Below, in pieces: positions 14,829-20,222 of a DNA stretch of 20,222 nt. The position numbers were made by a program, and so were the translations under genes. Below the pieces are notes generated by a model. It saw only the letters and a program-made list of their open reading frames with translations. It was not told where the DNA came from and did no database searches. Location: NCBI GenBank assembly GCA_964491425.1, contig CAZBFR010000008.1, forward strand, positions 1 to 20,222. Direction: 5' to 3'. This DNA is from CAYFMS01 sp964491425 (GTDB taxonomy: Bacteria; Patescibacteriota; Patescibacteriia; UBA9934). The stretch's first letter is position 1. Each line of letters opens with the position of its first letter.

Positions 14829-14972
14829 CTCTATTCGCAACTTGGCGAATCTAGGGTGGCGCTGGATCCCTACAGCTCCTCCCCAGAACTATGCGGGGAT
14901 CGGTGCAGAGTTCTAGGGAAGAAGAAACGCGTGGGGGATCAAGCGTAAGCTTCGCACGAAGATGGAATGAAC
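14825..14972. other. Hairpin-rich noncoding stretch downstream of lexA
   Basis: No credible gene. It holds consecutive hairpins: ATTCGC/GCGAAT (14833-14838, 14845-14850), TAGGG/CCCTA (14852-14856, 14868-14872), AGAACT/AGTTCT (14885-14890, 14909-14914) extended by TGC/GCA, AAGC/GCTT (14941-14952) and CTTCG/CGAAG (14950-14954, 14957-14961). With the terminator that follows on the minus strand this could be a structured lexA 3' UTR or a small RNA of about 150-180 nt. I could not match tmRNA, SRP RNA, RNase P or tRNA signatures. Confidence 0.4.
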
Positions 14973-15593
14973 TTAGAATCTTCGGATCACGGCCCGTACA
15001 ATTCCTTGGATATTGATATCGCCCTTGATAAGAATTGGTTTCATCGTACTGTTCGCCGGCTGGAGTCGTATATGATTCGCCTCTCGGTAGAAGCGTTTGA
15101 GTGTTGCGTAGGCATTGTCGAGAAGCGCGACGACGACGTCTCCGTTTTTTGGCGAAGGATTGCGTTCTATTACGACATAGTCTCCGTCGAAAATCCCGTC
15201 CTCGATCATTGACCGTCCCTTCACTTTAAGGACGTAGGAGTTTTCCGCGTCGACGACGAAGTCCGTCGGTATCGCGATCGCTTCGTTTTCCTCAACCGCT
15301 TCGATCGGTTCTCCCGCGGTAATGACCCCGGCAAGCGGGAGCATGATACTCAAGGGGGAAAGGGCATCCGTTTCAACGAGTTCAATCGATCTTGCGCATC
15401 CGTCCTCACCGGTGTTAATGACCCCTTTTTCACACAGCGCTTGAATATGCTGGTAAACCGTCGAGGCGGAGGAGAGGCCGAGTCCCTTTGCTATTTCTCG
15501 GTAGGAGGGAGTGTAGCCGGCGTCCTTGATAAAGTTCTCGATAAAGTCGAGGACGTCCTTTTGTTTTTTTGTAAGTGGGGGGAGACGAGACAT
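14973..15593 (-). CDS. lexA: LexA repressor (SOS regulator)
   Basis: 206 aa, full length. Winged helix-turn-helix at about 1-68 (TKKQKDVLDFI, SYREIAKGLGLSSASTVYQHIQ). The self-cleavage site is the Ala93-Gly94 bond in ITAGEP, with the serine S128 in GRSMIEDGI and lysine K166 in ATLKRF. The 35- and 38-residue spacings match the 35 and 37 of E. coli LexA, so the autoprotease should work. It represses SOS genes until RecA-ssDNA triggers cleavage. The neighbouring minus-strand dinB operon is a natural target, though no clear shared operator was found there. It diverges from metK and probably controls itself through the palindrome at 15630-15649. Confidence 0.97.
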   Translation of the reverse strand: MSRLPPLTKKQKDVLDFIENFIKDAGYTPSYREIAKGLGLSSASTVYQHIQALCEKGVINTGEDGCARSIELVETDALSPLSIMLPLAGVITAGEPIEAVEENEAIAIPTDFVVDAENSYVLKVKGRSMIEDGIFDGDYVVIERNPSPKNGDVVVALLDNAYATLKRFYREANHIRLQPANSTMKPILIKGDINIQGIVRAVIRRF

Positions 15594-15613
15594 AGTGTTT
15601 GGTATCTGTTTGT

Positions 15614-15641
15614 ATTATAACCGTACAAAAACCGAACGCAA
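15614..15641 (-). promoter_or_regulatory. lexA promoter
   Basis: On the minus strand -35 TTGCGT (15636-15641), a 16-nt spacer and a perfect -10 TATAAT (15614-15619), leaving about 13 nt of leader with no Shine-Dalgarno. This is the only promoter here with both hexamers recognisable. Confidence 0.65.
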
Positions 15642-15649
15642 ATCCGGTT
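15630..15649. promoter_or_regulatory. Candidate LexA operator
   Basis: Inverted repeat AACCG-N10-CGGTT over the lexA -35. Position and symmetry suit an autoregulatory operator; the sequence differs from both the E. coli CTG-N10-CAG box (same N10 spacing) and the Bacillus GAAC-N4-GTTC box, so this is inference. Confidence 0.35.
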
Positions 15650-15657
15650 GTGGATAA
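15649..15657 (-). promoter_or_regulatory. Consensus DnaA box
   Basis: TTATCCACA on the minus strand, a perfect DnaA box, between lexA and metK. A near match TTTTCCACA lies at 16720-16728 just after metK. Two isolated boxes do not make an origin; chance or DnaA-linked regulation are both possible. Confidence 0.3.
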
Positions 15658-15670
15658 GAACAAAAAAGTG

Positions 15671-15679
15671 TGCTAATTT
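15671..15679 (+). promoter_or_regulatory. Extended -10 promoter of the metK-like gene
   Basis: TGcTAATTT with 7 nt to ATG 15687; the transcript should be leaderless. The hexamer is weaker than the TATACT copies elsewhere. Confidence 0.5.
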
Positions 15680-15686
15680 CTAGTCT

Positions 15687-16718
15687 ATGCTTAAAGTCGT
15701 CACCGTCCCACTCCCGGGACACGCCGATAAAATTTGCGACCAAATCGTCGAAGGAATCGTCGACGAATATTTGCGCCGGGATCCGAAAGCGCATATTGCG
15801 ATTCGTGCTATGGGGTCGCGCGGAATGCTTATGATCGGAGGAACCGTTGATTCCCGCGCGGATTTCGACGCGACCGGACTTGCAAGGCAAGTGTATAGCG
15901 CCGTAGGTTACGACGACGATCTCGAACCGTTTATCCATATCGAGCGACCAAGCGAAGCGGAATCGAAGGCGATCGTTTCGGGGGTTGTGCGTCACGATAT
16001 CCCCGTGTTTGGCTACGCGACAAAGGAAACACGCGAGTTTCTTCCTCGCCCCTACGTTATCGCGCGTTCAATCGCCGAGCGACTCGACCGCGCCCGCCGT
16101 ACCGACGACCGATTCCGATTTTTAAAACCCGACGGACTTGTTCAACTCGGAATCGACGGAGATAAAGTAAAATTTGTAACGGTCCACGCACAATCCGAAA
16201 CGGATACCGAACCAACGTCGCTCCGCCAAGCGGCGATCGAAGCGATTGTTGAACCGGAATTAAAGACCCTTGAAGGAGTAAAGCTTTATGTAAATCCCGG
16301 AGCTCCGTTTGTCGAAGGTGGACTTCTTGACCGAGCGGGTGCCTCGGGTGTTTGGGAGGCGGTTGATACCTACGGAGGGCTTTTGCCTTATAGTGTTGGA
16401 TTTATGACTGGACGTGATCCGTTTCATCCTTCTCGTGCGGGAGCGGTCATGGCGCGTTTTGTCGCGCGAGAACTTGTTTCGCGTGGGATAGCGCCAAACG
16501 TACTTGTAAAAGCGGTCTATCTTACCGGACAACCTGAACCGTATCTTGAGGTGCTCGCGGGAGATGGAAAAAATCTTACGGACCTCGCGAAAAGTGAATT
16601 CGACTTTCGTTTAGAGGCCGTTGTTGAGCGTCTCGCGCTTCAAACGCCGATGTACCGAGCGGGAACGGCGTTTGGTTGGTTTGGGCGTTCCGTCTTTGGC
16701 TTTGAGCAGCCCGCCTAA
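15687..16718 (+). CDS. Divergent S-adenosylmethionine synthetase homologue
   Basis: 343 aa against about 385 for MetK. Homology is plain: GHADKICDQI (11-20), RDPKAHIAI, MLMIGGTVDS, FGYATKET (108-115), VNPGAPFVEGG, VDTYGG (226-231), SRAGAVMARFVA and PMYRAGTAFGWFGR (321-334). MetK makes SAM from Met and ATP. Yet aligned by eye, almost without gaps, to E. coli MetK (numbers from memory), most catalytic residues differ: E42 is Arg, E55 Thr, K165 Leu (KPDGLVQ for RPDAKSQ), D238 Arg, R244 Val, K245 Trp, K265 Arg, K269 His, D271 Ser; the GAGDQG segment and the QSPDI loop are also altered. H14, D16 and K17 equivalents remain. It may bind a nucleotide or SAM without making it, or have a rebuilt site. 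I withhold metK as symbol. Confidence 0.85.
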   Translation: MLKVVTVPLPGHADKICDQIVEGIVDEYLRRDPKAHIAIRAMGSRGMLMIGGTVDSRADFDATGLARQVYSAVGYDDDLEPFIHIERPSEAESKAIVSGVVRHDIPVFGYATKETREFLPRPYVIARSIAERLDRARRTDDRFRFLKPDGLVQLGIDGDKVKFVTVHAQSETDTEPTSLRQAAIEAIVEPELKTLEGVKLYVNPGAPFVEGGLLDRAGASGVWEAVDTYGGLLPYSVGFMTGRDPFHPSRAGAVMARFVARELVSRGIAPNVLVKAVYLTGQPEPYLEVLAGDGKNLTDLAKSEFDFRLEAVVERLALQTPMYRAGTAFGWFGRSVFGFEQPA

Positions 16719-16742
16719 CTTTTCCACACATCATTTCGAAAA

Positions 16743-16771
16743 TACCTAAGATGTGCTAAAATAGGTACATC
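16743..16771 (+). promoter_or_regulatory. Promoter of the zinc-finger gene with overlapping palindromes
   Basis: Extended -10 TGcTAAAAT at 16754-16762. It lies within TACCTA-N13-TAGGTA (16743-16748, 16762-16767) and GATGT/ACATC (16750-16754, 16767-16771), possible operator or hairpin. RNA start about 16769. Confidence 0.5.
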
Positions 16772-16792
16772 AATCAATAAATCGGAGGAGCT

Positions 16793-17152
16793 ATGACAGT
16801 ACAAACTTTATCAACCACCTGCCGTCACTGTTCGTTCACGGCGAAAAATCGCGCGGGGTACCTTTCGCACATGCGAAAGCACGAAACCATGGCGATGGAA
16901 GCGGACGACGATGCCGCAACAATGACCGTTCCGCTTACGGAACCTCCGGTAGAGCCGGAAGAGGATGTTGAAGATATGCCTCTTGACAATGAGCCGATGC
17001 ACAAGCAAACTCACGGTGGAGATCATGTTTGCAAGGATTGCCAATCGCTTCCAATGGGAAGTGTTGAGCTCGTAAGTCTTCTCCTTGTTCTCGTGTTCGC
17101 ACTTAGCGCCGTTCTTCTTACTTCTATCTACGTGATCGAGACACGAATGTAA
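16793..17152 (+). CDS. Tail-anchored C2H2 zinc-finger protein
   Basis: 119 aa. Residues 10-30 form a textbook C2H2 finger, C10-x2-C13-x12-H26-x3-H30, with the hydrophobic core positions F15 and L24. This is eukaryotic-type spacing, unlike the x9 spacing of bacterial Ros/MucR proteins. An acidic, Pro-rich linker (about 36-68) follows, then a His/Cys cluster H70, H74, H78, C80, C83 that could bind a second zinc, then one C-terminal membrane segment (about 91-114, VELVSLLLVLVFALSAVLLTSIYV) with a very short tail. The likely topology puts the finger in the cytoplasm. A good GGAGGAG (16784-16790) precedes the ATG, unusual in this window, suggesting strong translation. The cyclophilin gene follows 5 nt after the stop. 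Target (DNA, RNA or protein) unknown. Confidence 0.8.
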   Translation: MTVQTLSTTCRHCSFTAKNRAGYLSHMRKHETMAMEADDDAATMTVPLTEPPVEPEEDVEDMPLDNEPMHKQTHGGDHVCKDCQSLPMGSVELVSLLLVLVFALSAVLLTSIYVIETRM

Positions 17153-17157
17153 TTTTT

Positions 17158-17817
17158 ATGACGGGAAAAACAAAGGGGGCTTTTATTGCCCTCGTTTTTC
17201 TTCTCATCGGTGCGGGATGTTTTTCAAAACAAATCACCGCGCCGATCGCGGAAGAGACTCTGCCTTACGCAGAAGAGCCTATTCAACCTGTAACGACTGA
17301 ACCGACTATGACGGAACCAACACAGACCGAGGAAATTGCCCGAAAGCATATTCGAATTGAAACGGATAAGGGAGTAATTGTCTTTGAACTCTTTGAAGAT
17401 ACCGCGCCGAAAGCGACGTCTAACTTCGTTAAGCTCGCAAGCGAAAATTACTTTGACGGGCTACGCTTCCACCGACGAGTCGAGGGCTTTGTTATTCAGG
17501 GTGGCGATCCGTATACTCGCGAAGAAGCGAAGCGCCCACTTTGGGGAACGGGTGGCCCTGGTTACGAGTTCGAAGACGAGCTTACGGACTCGTATTCCTA
17601 CGATAAGGGGATTGTTGCAATGGCAAACCACGGTCCAAACACGAACGGAAGCCAATTCTTTATCATGTTAAAGGACTATCCGCTTCCAAAAGCGTATACG
17701 ATTTTCGGACGCGTCGTAGAGGGAATCGAAGTTGTTGACGCGCTTGCGCAAGATGATGTGATGAAAAAAGTGAGTGTTGTAGAAGTTGAAACAGAGGCTT
17801 CGGAAGAAACAAAGTAG
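17158..17817 (+). CDS. Exported cyclophilin-type peptidyl-prolyl isomerase
   Basis: 219 aa. N-terminal signal (7-20) ends in LIGAGC; C21 may be lipidated, though the lipobox lacks Leu at -3. A Pro/Thr/Glu linker (about 30-60) leads to the cyclophilin domain (64-213): FELFEDTAPKATSNFVKLA, FHRRVEGFVIQGGDP (active-site R106, F111, Q114), GIVAMANHGPNTNGSQFFIM (Q166, F167/F168) and YTIFGRVVEG, where Tyr replaces the common His. The domain catalyses cis-trans isomerisation at proline and should act outside the membrane, helping secreted proteins fold. It is 5 nt after the zinc-finger gene and so cotranscribed. PPIase identity is secure; lipidation is likely but unproven. Confidence 0.93.
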   Translation: MTGKTKGAFIALVFLLIGAGCFSKQITAPIAEETLPYAEEPIQPVTTEPTMTEPTQTEEIARKHIRIETDKGVIVFELFEDTAPKATSNFVKLASENYFDGLRFHRRVEGFVIQGGDPYTREEAKRPLWGTGGPGYEFEDELTDSYSYDKGIVAMANHGPNTNGSQFFIMLKDYPLPKAYTIFGRVVEGIEVVDALAQDDVMKKVSVVEVETEASEETK

Positions 17818-17833
17818 CGAACTCGGGCGGAAA

Positions 17834-17842
17834 TGGTATACT
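17834..17842 (+). promoter_or_regulatory. Extended -10 promoter of the TM0106-type nuclease gene
   Basis: TGgTATACT in the 31-nt gap after the cyclophilin stop, 6 nt before ATG 17849, giving a leaderless mRNA. No -35 or Shine-Dalgarno. Confidence 0.7.
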
Positions 17843-17848
17843 TTTCCT

Positions 17849-19252
17849 ATGAAACGCCCGCCGATAACCGAACAGCATTTTTATAAGTACCTCAAGTGCC
17901 CGGCATGGGTATTTGAGGACTTTTCTCGTGGAGAGGCGCGCGAATCGCTTCTCGCGAAACTGCAAAACGAAGGATTGATTCGTGAAAACGAAATTCGACT
18001 TCTCGGTGGAAGGGAGTTTGTCGAAGTAGATACGGAGGATATGGACGACGGTGCGCGTCGAACGCTTGAGCTAATGAAAAAAGGTGTTCAAACGATCTAT
18101 AAGGGCGTGCTCATGTTTGAGCAGTATGTTGGGCGGCCCGATATTTTAGAGCGCGTCGAAGGGAAGTCGGTGTTTGGCGATTGGTATTACGTTGCTTGCG
18201 ATATTAAGCGGTCGTCACATCTAAAAGAAGAATATAAGTATCAGGGAAGTTTTTACGCAATGATTCTCGAACGAATCCAGAACGTAAAGCCGATTAACGG
18301 GTACGTAATTCACGGAGGGGGAGAAAAGAGTAGTTACGTTATCGACGAGTTTGAGCCGGATTTTCGCGATGTACTCGATCGAATCGAGCGGATTCACGGC
18401 GGAGAGCGAGAATCGCACTTCCTTACGTCGGGATATAAGCAATCCCCTTACTTCGAAACGTTTCTTAAAGAAGTCGAGGCTTGCGACCACCTTTCGCTTC
18501 TTAACCGAGTGTGGAAAAGTGAAATTTCGGCAATCGAAGGTGCGGGGATTAAAACTGTTTCACAACTAGCTGACGCAAAACTTGCCGAGTTAAAAAAGAT
18601 TCCGGATCTTTCTCTTGATCGACTCTATTTTTTACAGCAACAAGCTATTTCGATTAAGGAAAAGCGAGTGATTTTTATCGGGACGATCGACCTTCCGCGG
18701 GATCCCGAGGGAGCGCTCGTTCTCGATATCGAAAGCGACCCACTGCGCGATCTCGACTATTTGTTTGGTGTGCTCGAGGTTGTTCCGGGATCCGAGCCCG
18801 TGTTTCATTCATTCTTTGCCGATTCGGAAAAGGACGAAGGGAAGGCTTGGGAGAAATTTATGGAATTCATGGAGTCGCGGGCCCACCTTAACGTCTACCA
18901 TTACGGGTGGTACGAGATTGACGTTATGCGAAGAATGAAGTCGCTTTACGGAATGCCCGAATCGGTTGAAAAACAACTTGAAGCGCGCTTTATCGATCTT
19001 CTAACGAAAATGCGCGACACGATTATTTTCCCGATGCCGTTCTATTCGCTTAAGGATATCGCGAAGTTCCTCGGGTTTGCTTGGCGTACGAAGGACGCTT
19101 CTGGCCTCGATTCCGTTTTGTGGTACGAAGATTTTCTTGTGGACGGCGATCCAAAAGCAAAACAAAAAATTATCGATTACAACGAGGATGACGTTCGAGC
19201 AACATGGTTTTTAAAGAAGTGGATTGAGAAAGAGATGTCGTCGCGACTATGA
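17849..19252 (+). CDS. TM0106-family RecB-like nuclease with DEDD exonuclease domain
   Basis: 467 aa from ATG 17849, set by the adjacent -10; an in-frame ATG at 17786 lies inside the cyclophilin gene. Residues 1-215 are a RecB-type PD-(D/E)xK domain: GRPD (D98), ACDIKRS (D118, K120) and QxxxY (Q132-Y136). A central helix-hairpin-helix follows (ISAIEGAGIKTVSQLADAKLAELKKI). Residues 285-460 are an RNase H-like DEDD exonuclease domain: LVLDIESD (D293, E295), YHYGWYEID, YSLKDIAKFLGF and DYNEDDVRATWFL (444-454). Together these are the TM0106 architecture. The Cys cluster usually found just before DHLSL is reduced to one Cys (C212), so a bound Fe-S cluster is unlikely. It presumably degrades nucleic acid in repair or defence; no helicase is fused. 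The stop overlaps the next gene as ATGA. Confidence 0.9.
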   Translation: MKRPPITEQHFYKYLKCPAWVFEDFSRGEARESLLAKLQNEGLIRENEIRLLGGREFVEVDTEDMDDGARRTLELMKKGVQTIYKGVLMFEQYVGRPDILERVEGKSVFGDWYYVACDIKRSSHLKEEYKYQGSFYAMILERIQNVKPINGYVIHGGGEKSSYVIDEFEPDFRDVLDRIERIHGGERESHFLTSGYKQSPYFETFLKEVEACDHLSLLNRVWKSEISAIEGAGIKTVSQLADAKLAELKKIPDLSLDRLYFLQQQAISIKEKRVIFIGTIDLPRDPEGALVLDIESDPLRDLDYLFGVLEVVPGSEPVFHSFFADSEKDEGKAWEKFMEFMESRAHLNVYHYGWYEIDVMRRMKSLYGMPESVEKQLEARFIDLLTKMRDTIIFPMPFYSLKDIAKFLGFAWRTKDASGLDSVLWYEDFLVDGDPKAKQKIIDYNEDDVRATWFLKKWIEKEMSSRL

Positions 19253-19563
19253 AGAAAGAATTACCGACATGGCAAATTATCCTTTTCTTCGGGGTGCTTG
19301 TTGTTGCGGTAATCCTTGCTCTCGTTAATCGTTCGGTTCCTGAGCCGAAGGTAGAGGGCGTTCCGCTTTCAAAGGCGACTTGTGACGCCTCGGGAGGGGT
19401 GTGGAACGAGTGTGGGTCGCTTTGTCCGAAGGAGGAGGAGTTGTGTGCGCAAGTTTGCGTTGAGATGTGCGAGTGTAAAACGGACGACGATTGCCCGTTT
19501 TCTTACGCGTGCCTCGAGGGAGTAAATAAACAAATGCTATGTCAAAGATCAGTGTCGCCGTAG
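19249..19563 (+). CDS. Membrane-anchored Cys-rich mini-protein
   Basis: 104 aa. One N-terminal membrane segment (9-26) and an exterior part with ten cysteines (C45, 55, 59, 66, 70, 74, 76, 82, 88, 98), enough for five disulfides, in the pattern ATCDASGGVWNECGSLC...CECKTDDDCPFSYAC. I have seen similar 'C..SGG.W..CGS.C...CPFGY.C' modules in CPR proteins, without a known function. Coupled by a 4-nt ATGA overlap to the nuclease gene and overlapping the following peptidase gene by 25 nt. Likely an extracellular disulfide-stabilised binding module; function unknown. Confidence 0.8.
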   Translation: MKKELPTWQIILFFGVLVVAVILALVNRSVPEPKVEGVPLSKATCDASGGVWNECGSLCPKEEELCAQVCVEMCECKTDDDCPFSYACLEGVNKQMLCQRSVSP

Positions 19564-20222
19564 TCCTCGTTGTTCTCGCCGGATTTTGGTATATAAAACG
19601 TGAACCGAAGGTGATTGAGACCCCGGATATTCCCGAGGTGAGTTACGAAGAGGTCGTAAAGGATCCTGTTGTCGAAGAACCGACCGAGGAACCGGTAGAG
19701 CTGCCTGTCGAAGAACCGACCGAGGAACCGGCCGAAGCGCCGAAGGAGTTTTTGTTAAGCGTTCCATTTACATCGCAAGCCCCTATGGCGAATTGGTCGC
19801 TCCCGTATCAGGAAGCGTGTGAGGAGGCTTCGGCGTACATGGTGTCCGAATACTACAAGGGTAAGTCTGGAGTGATTGATGCCTCGACGGCGGACCGAGC
19901 ACTCCTTCAAACCGTTGCGTTTGAGGAAGACTTTTTTGGCTACTATCTCGATACGACGGCTTCCGAGACGGTTCAGCTTCTCGATATGTTTTTCGAAGTG
20001 AACGCGCATGTCGTAGAAAATCCAACGCCCGAGGAAATCAAAGCGGAAATTCTCGCCGGGCGACCAGTTATTGTTCCGTCCGCCGGGAGGGAACTTCCAA
20101 ATCCGAACTTTAGCGGTGAAGGACCTCTCTATCACATGCTCGTAATCAAGGGGTTTACGGAAACGACGTTTATTACAAATGACCCGGGAACCCGCAATGG
20201 GAACAGTTTTTCTTACAAAATT
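19539..20222 (+). CDS. Membrane-anchored C39-like peptidase (3' end outside window)
   Basis: 228 codons are visible and the frame is still open at the window edge. Start ATG 19539 overlaps the Cys-rich gene by 25 nt. Residues 4-18 form a membrane segment (ISVAVVLVVLAGFWY), 24-69 a Pro/Glu linker with an internal duplication, and 71 onward a papain-like domain of the C39-like family (Peptidase_C39_2): VPFTSQAP (Q80), ACEEASAYMVSEYY with nucleophile C94, GPLYHMLVIKGF with H199 and TNDPGTRNG with N214/D215. It should cleave peptides outside the cell or at the wall. Many C39_2 proteins are poorly characterised and some bind rather than cut; the intact Cys-His-Asp/Asn set argues for activity. Confidence 0.85.
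   Translation, partial: MSKISVAVVLVVLAGFWYIKREPKVIETPDIPEVSYEEVVKDPVVEEPTEEPVELPVEEPTEEPAEAPKEFLLSVPFTSQAPMANWSLPYQEACEEASAYMVSEYYKGKSGVIDASTADRALLQTVAFEEDFFGYYLDTTASETVQLLDMFFEVNAHVVENPTPEEIKAEILAGRPVIVPSAGRELPNPNFSGEGPLYHMLVIKGFTETTFITNDPGTRNGNSFSYKI
19671..19731 (+). repeat. Direct repeat in the Pro/Glu linker
   Basis: Two identical 25-nt copies (19671-19695 and 19707-19731), period 36 nt, coding VEEPTEEP twice in the linker of the C39-like peptidase. Nucleotide identity shows a recent duplication, unlike the VPGY repeat. Confidence 0.85.

Noticed and set aside
14574..14840. N-terminal extension of the DUF6504-like protein to ATG 14840
   Set aside because: It crosses the lexA terminator and the 55-aa ORF and has no protein-like character; ATG 14573 is well placed.
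14763..14948. Plus-strand ORF of 61 codons downstream of lexA
   Set aside because: It runs through a terminator and several hairpins, with odd composition and no ribosome site.
15649..16728. Replication origin from DnaA boxes flanking the metK-like gene
   Set aside because: Only two isolated boxes, no cluster, no AT-rich unwinding region and no dnaA/dnaN neighbour.

Overview
The window reads as a piece of a Patescibacteria (CPR) chromosome; I would not commit to a class. The signs are: compact, divergent housekeeping genes (EF-Ts 196 aa, PGK 372 aa, a strongly altered MetK-like protein of 343 aa); N-terminally anchored surface proteins ending in the 'IMWRD...SYWGSY...LPVHGG' style I associate with CPR surface proteins; a TM0106-type RecB-like nuclease; a Cys-rich membrane-anchored mini-protein; very short intergenic gaps; and genes that mostly lack a well-placed Shine-Dalgarno. 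No phage, transposon or CRISPR array is visible.

Layout. (1) 1-4945, plus strand: an envelope block. A membrane-anchored ClpB-D1-like AAA+ ATPase is coupled by a GTGA overlap to a large GT-C-like membrane protein, which overlaps a secreted VPGY-repeat protein. After a terminator follows a 492-aa surface protein with a related signal sequence and its own, similar terminator. (2) 4946-6540: rpsB-tsf with a hairpin leader and a terminator. (3) 6541-11188: a glycolytic run, gap, type II NADH dehydrogenase, pgk and eno. The first three are 1 nt apart. eno has its own promoter over the pgk stop codon. (4) 11189-12103: a small secreted protein, a shared bidirectional terminator, a minus-strand tRNA with an awkward anticodon loop, and an odd structured spacer. 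(5) 12104-15593, minus strand: a DNA-damage cluster. A 55-aa basic ORF, a DUF6504-like protein, a Y-family polymerase and a DHH/PPase-II-like phosphoesterase form one unit. lexA lies upstream of it, separated by a terminator and a hairpin-rich stretch. (6) 15594-16718: a divergent lexA/metK promoter region and a MetK homologue missing most known catalytic residues. (7) 16719-20222, plus strand: a tail-anchored C2H2 zinc-finger protein and a lipoprotein-like cyclophilin, then a TM0106-type nuclease coupled to a Cys-rich membrane protein and a membrane-anchored C39-like peptidase cut by the window edge.

Regulation. A common promoter form recurs: an extended -10 (TGnTATACT or close) with no recognisable -35, often only 6-8 nt from the ATG, so several genes (AAA+ ATPase, eno, metK, TM0106 nuclease) are probably transcribed as leaderless mRNAs. 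Terminators are compact GC hairpins, and the next promoter sometimes starts inside the U-tract.

Strongest leads are the MetK-like protein with its active site replaced, the single-domain membrane ClpB-D1 ATPase with its glycosyltransferase-like partner, the tail-anchored eukaryote-style C2H2 finger, and the DUF6504-like/DinB/DHH repair cluster. All functional statements are from reading motifs by eye; no database search was possible.
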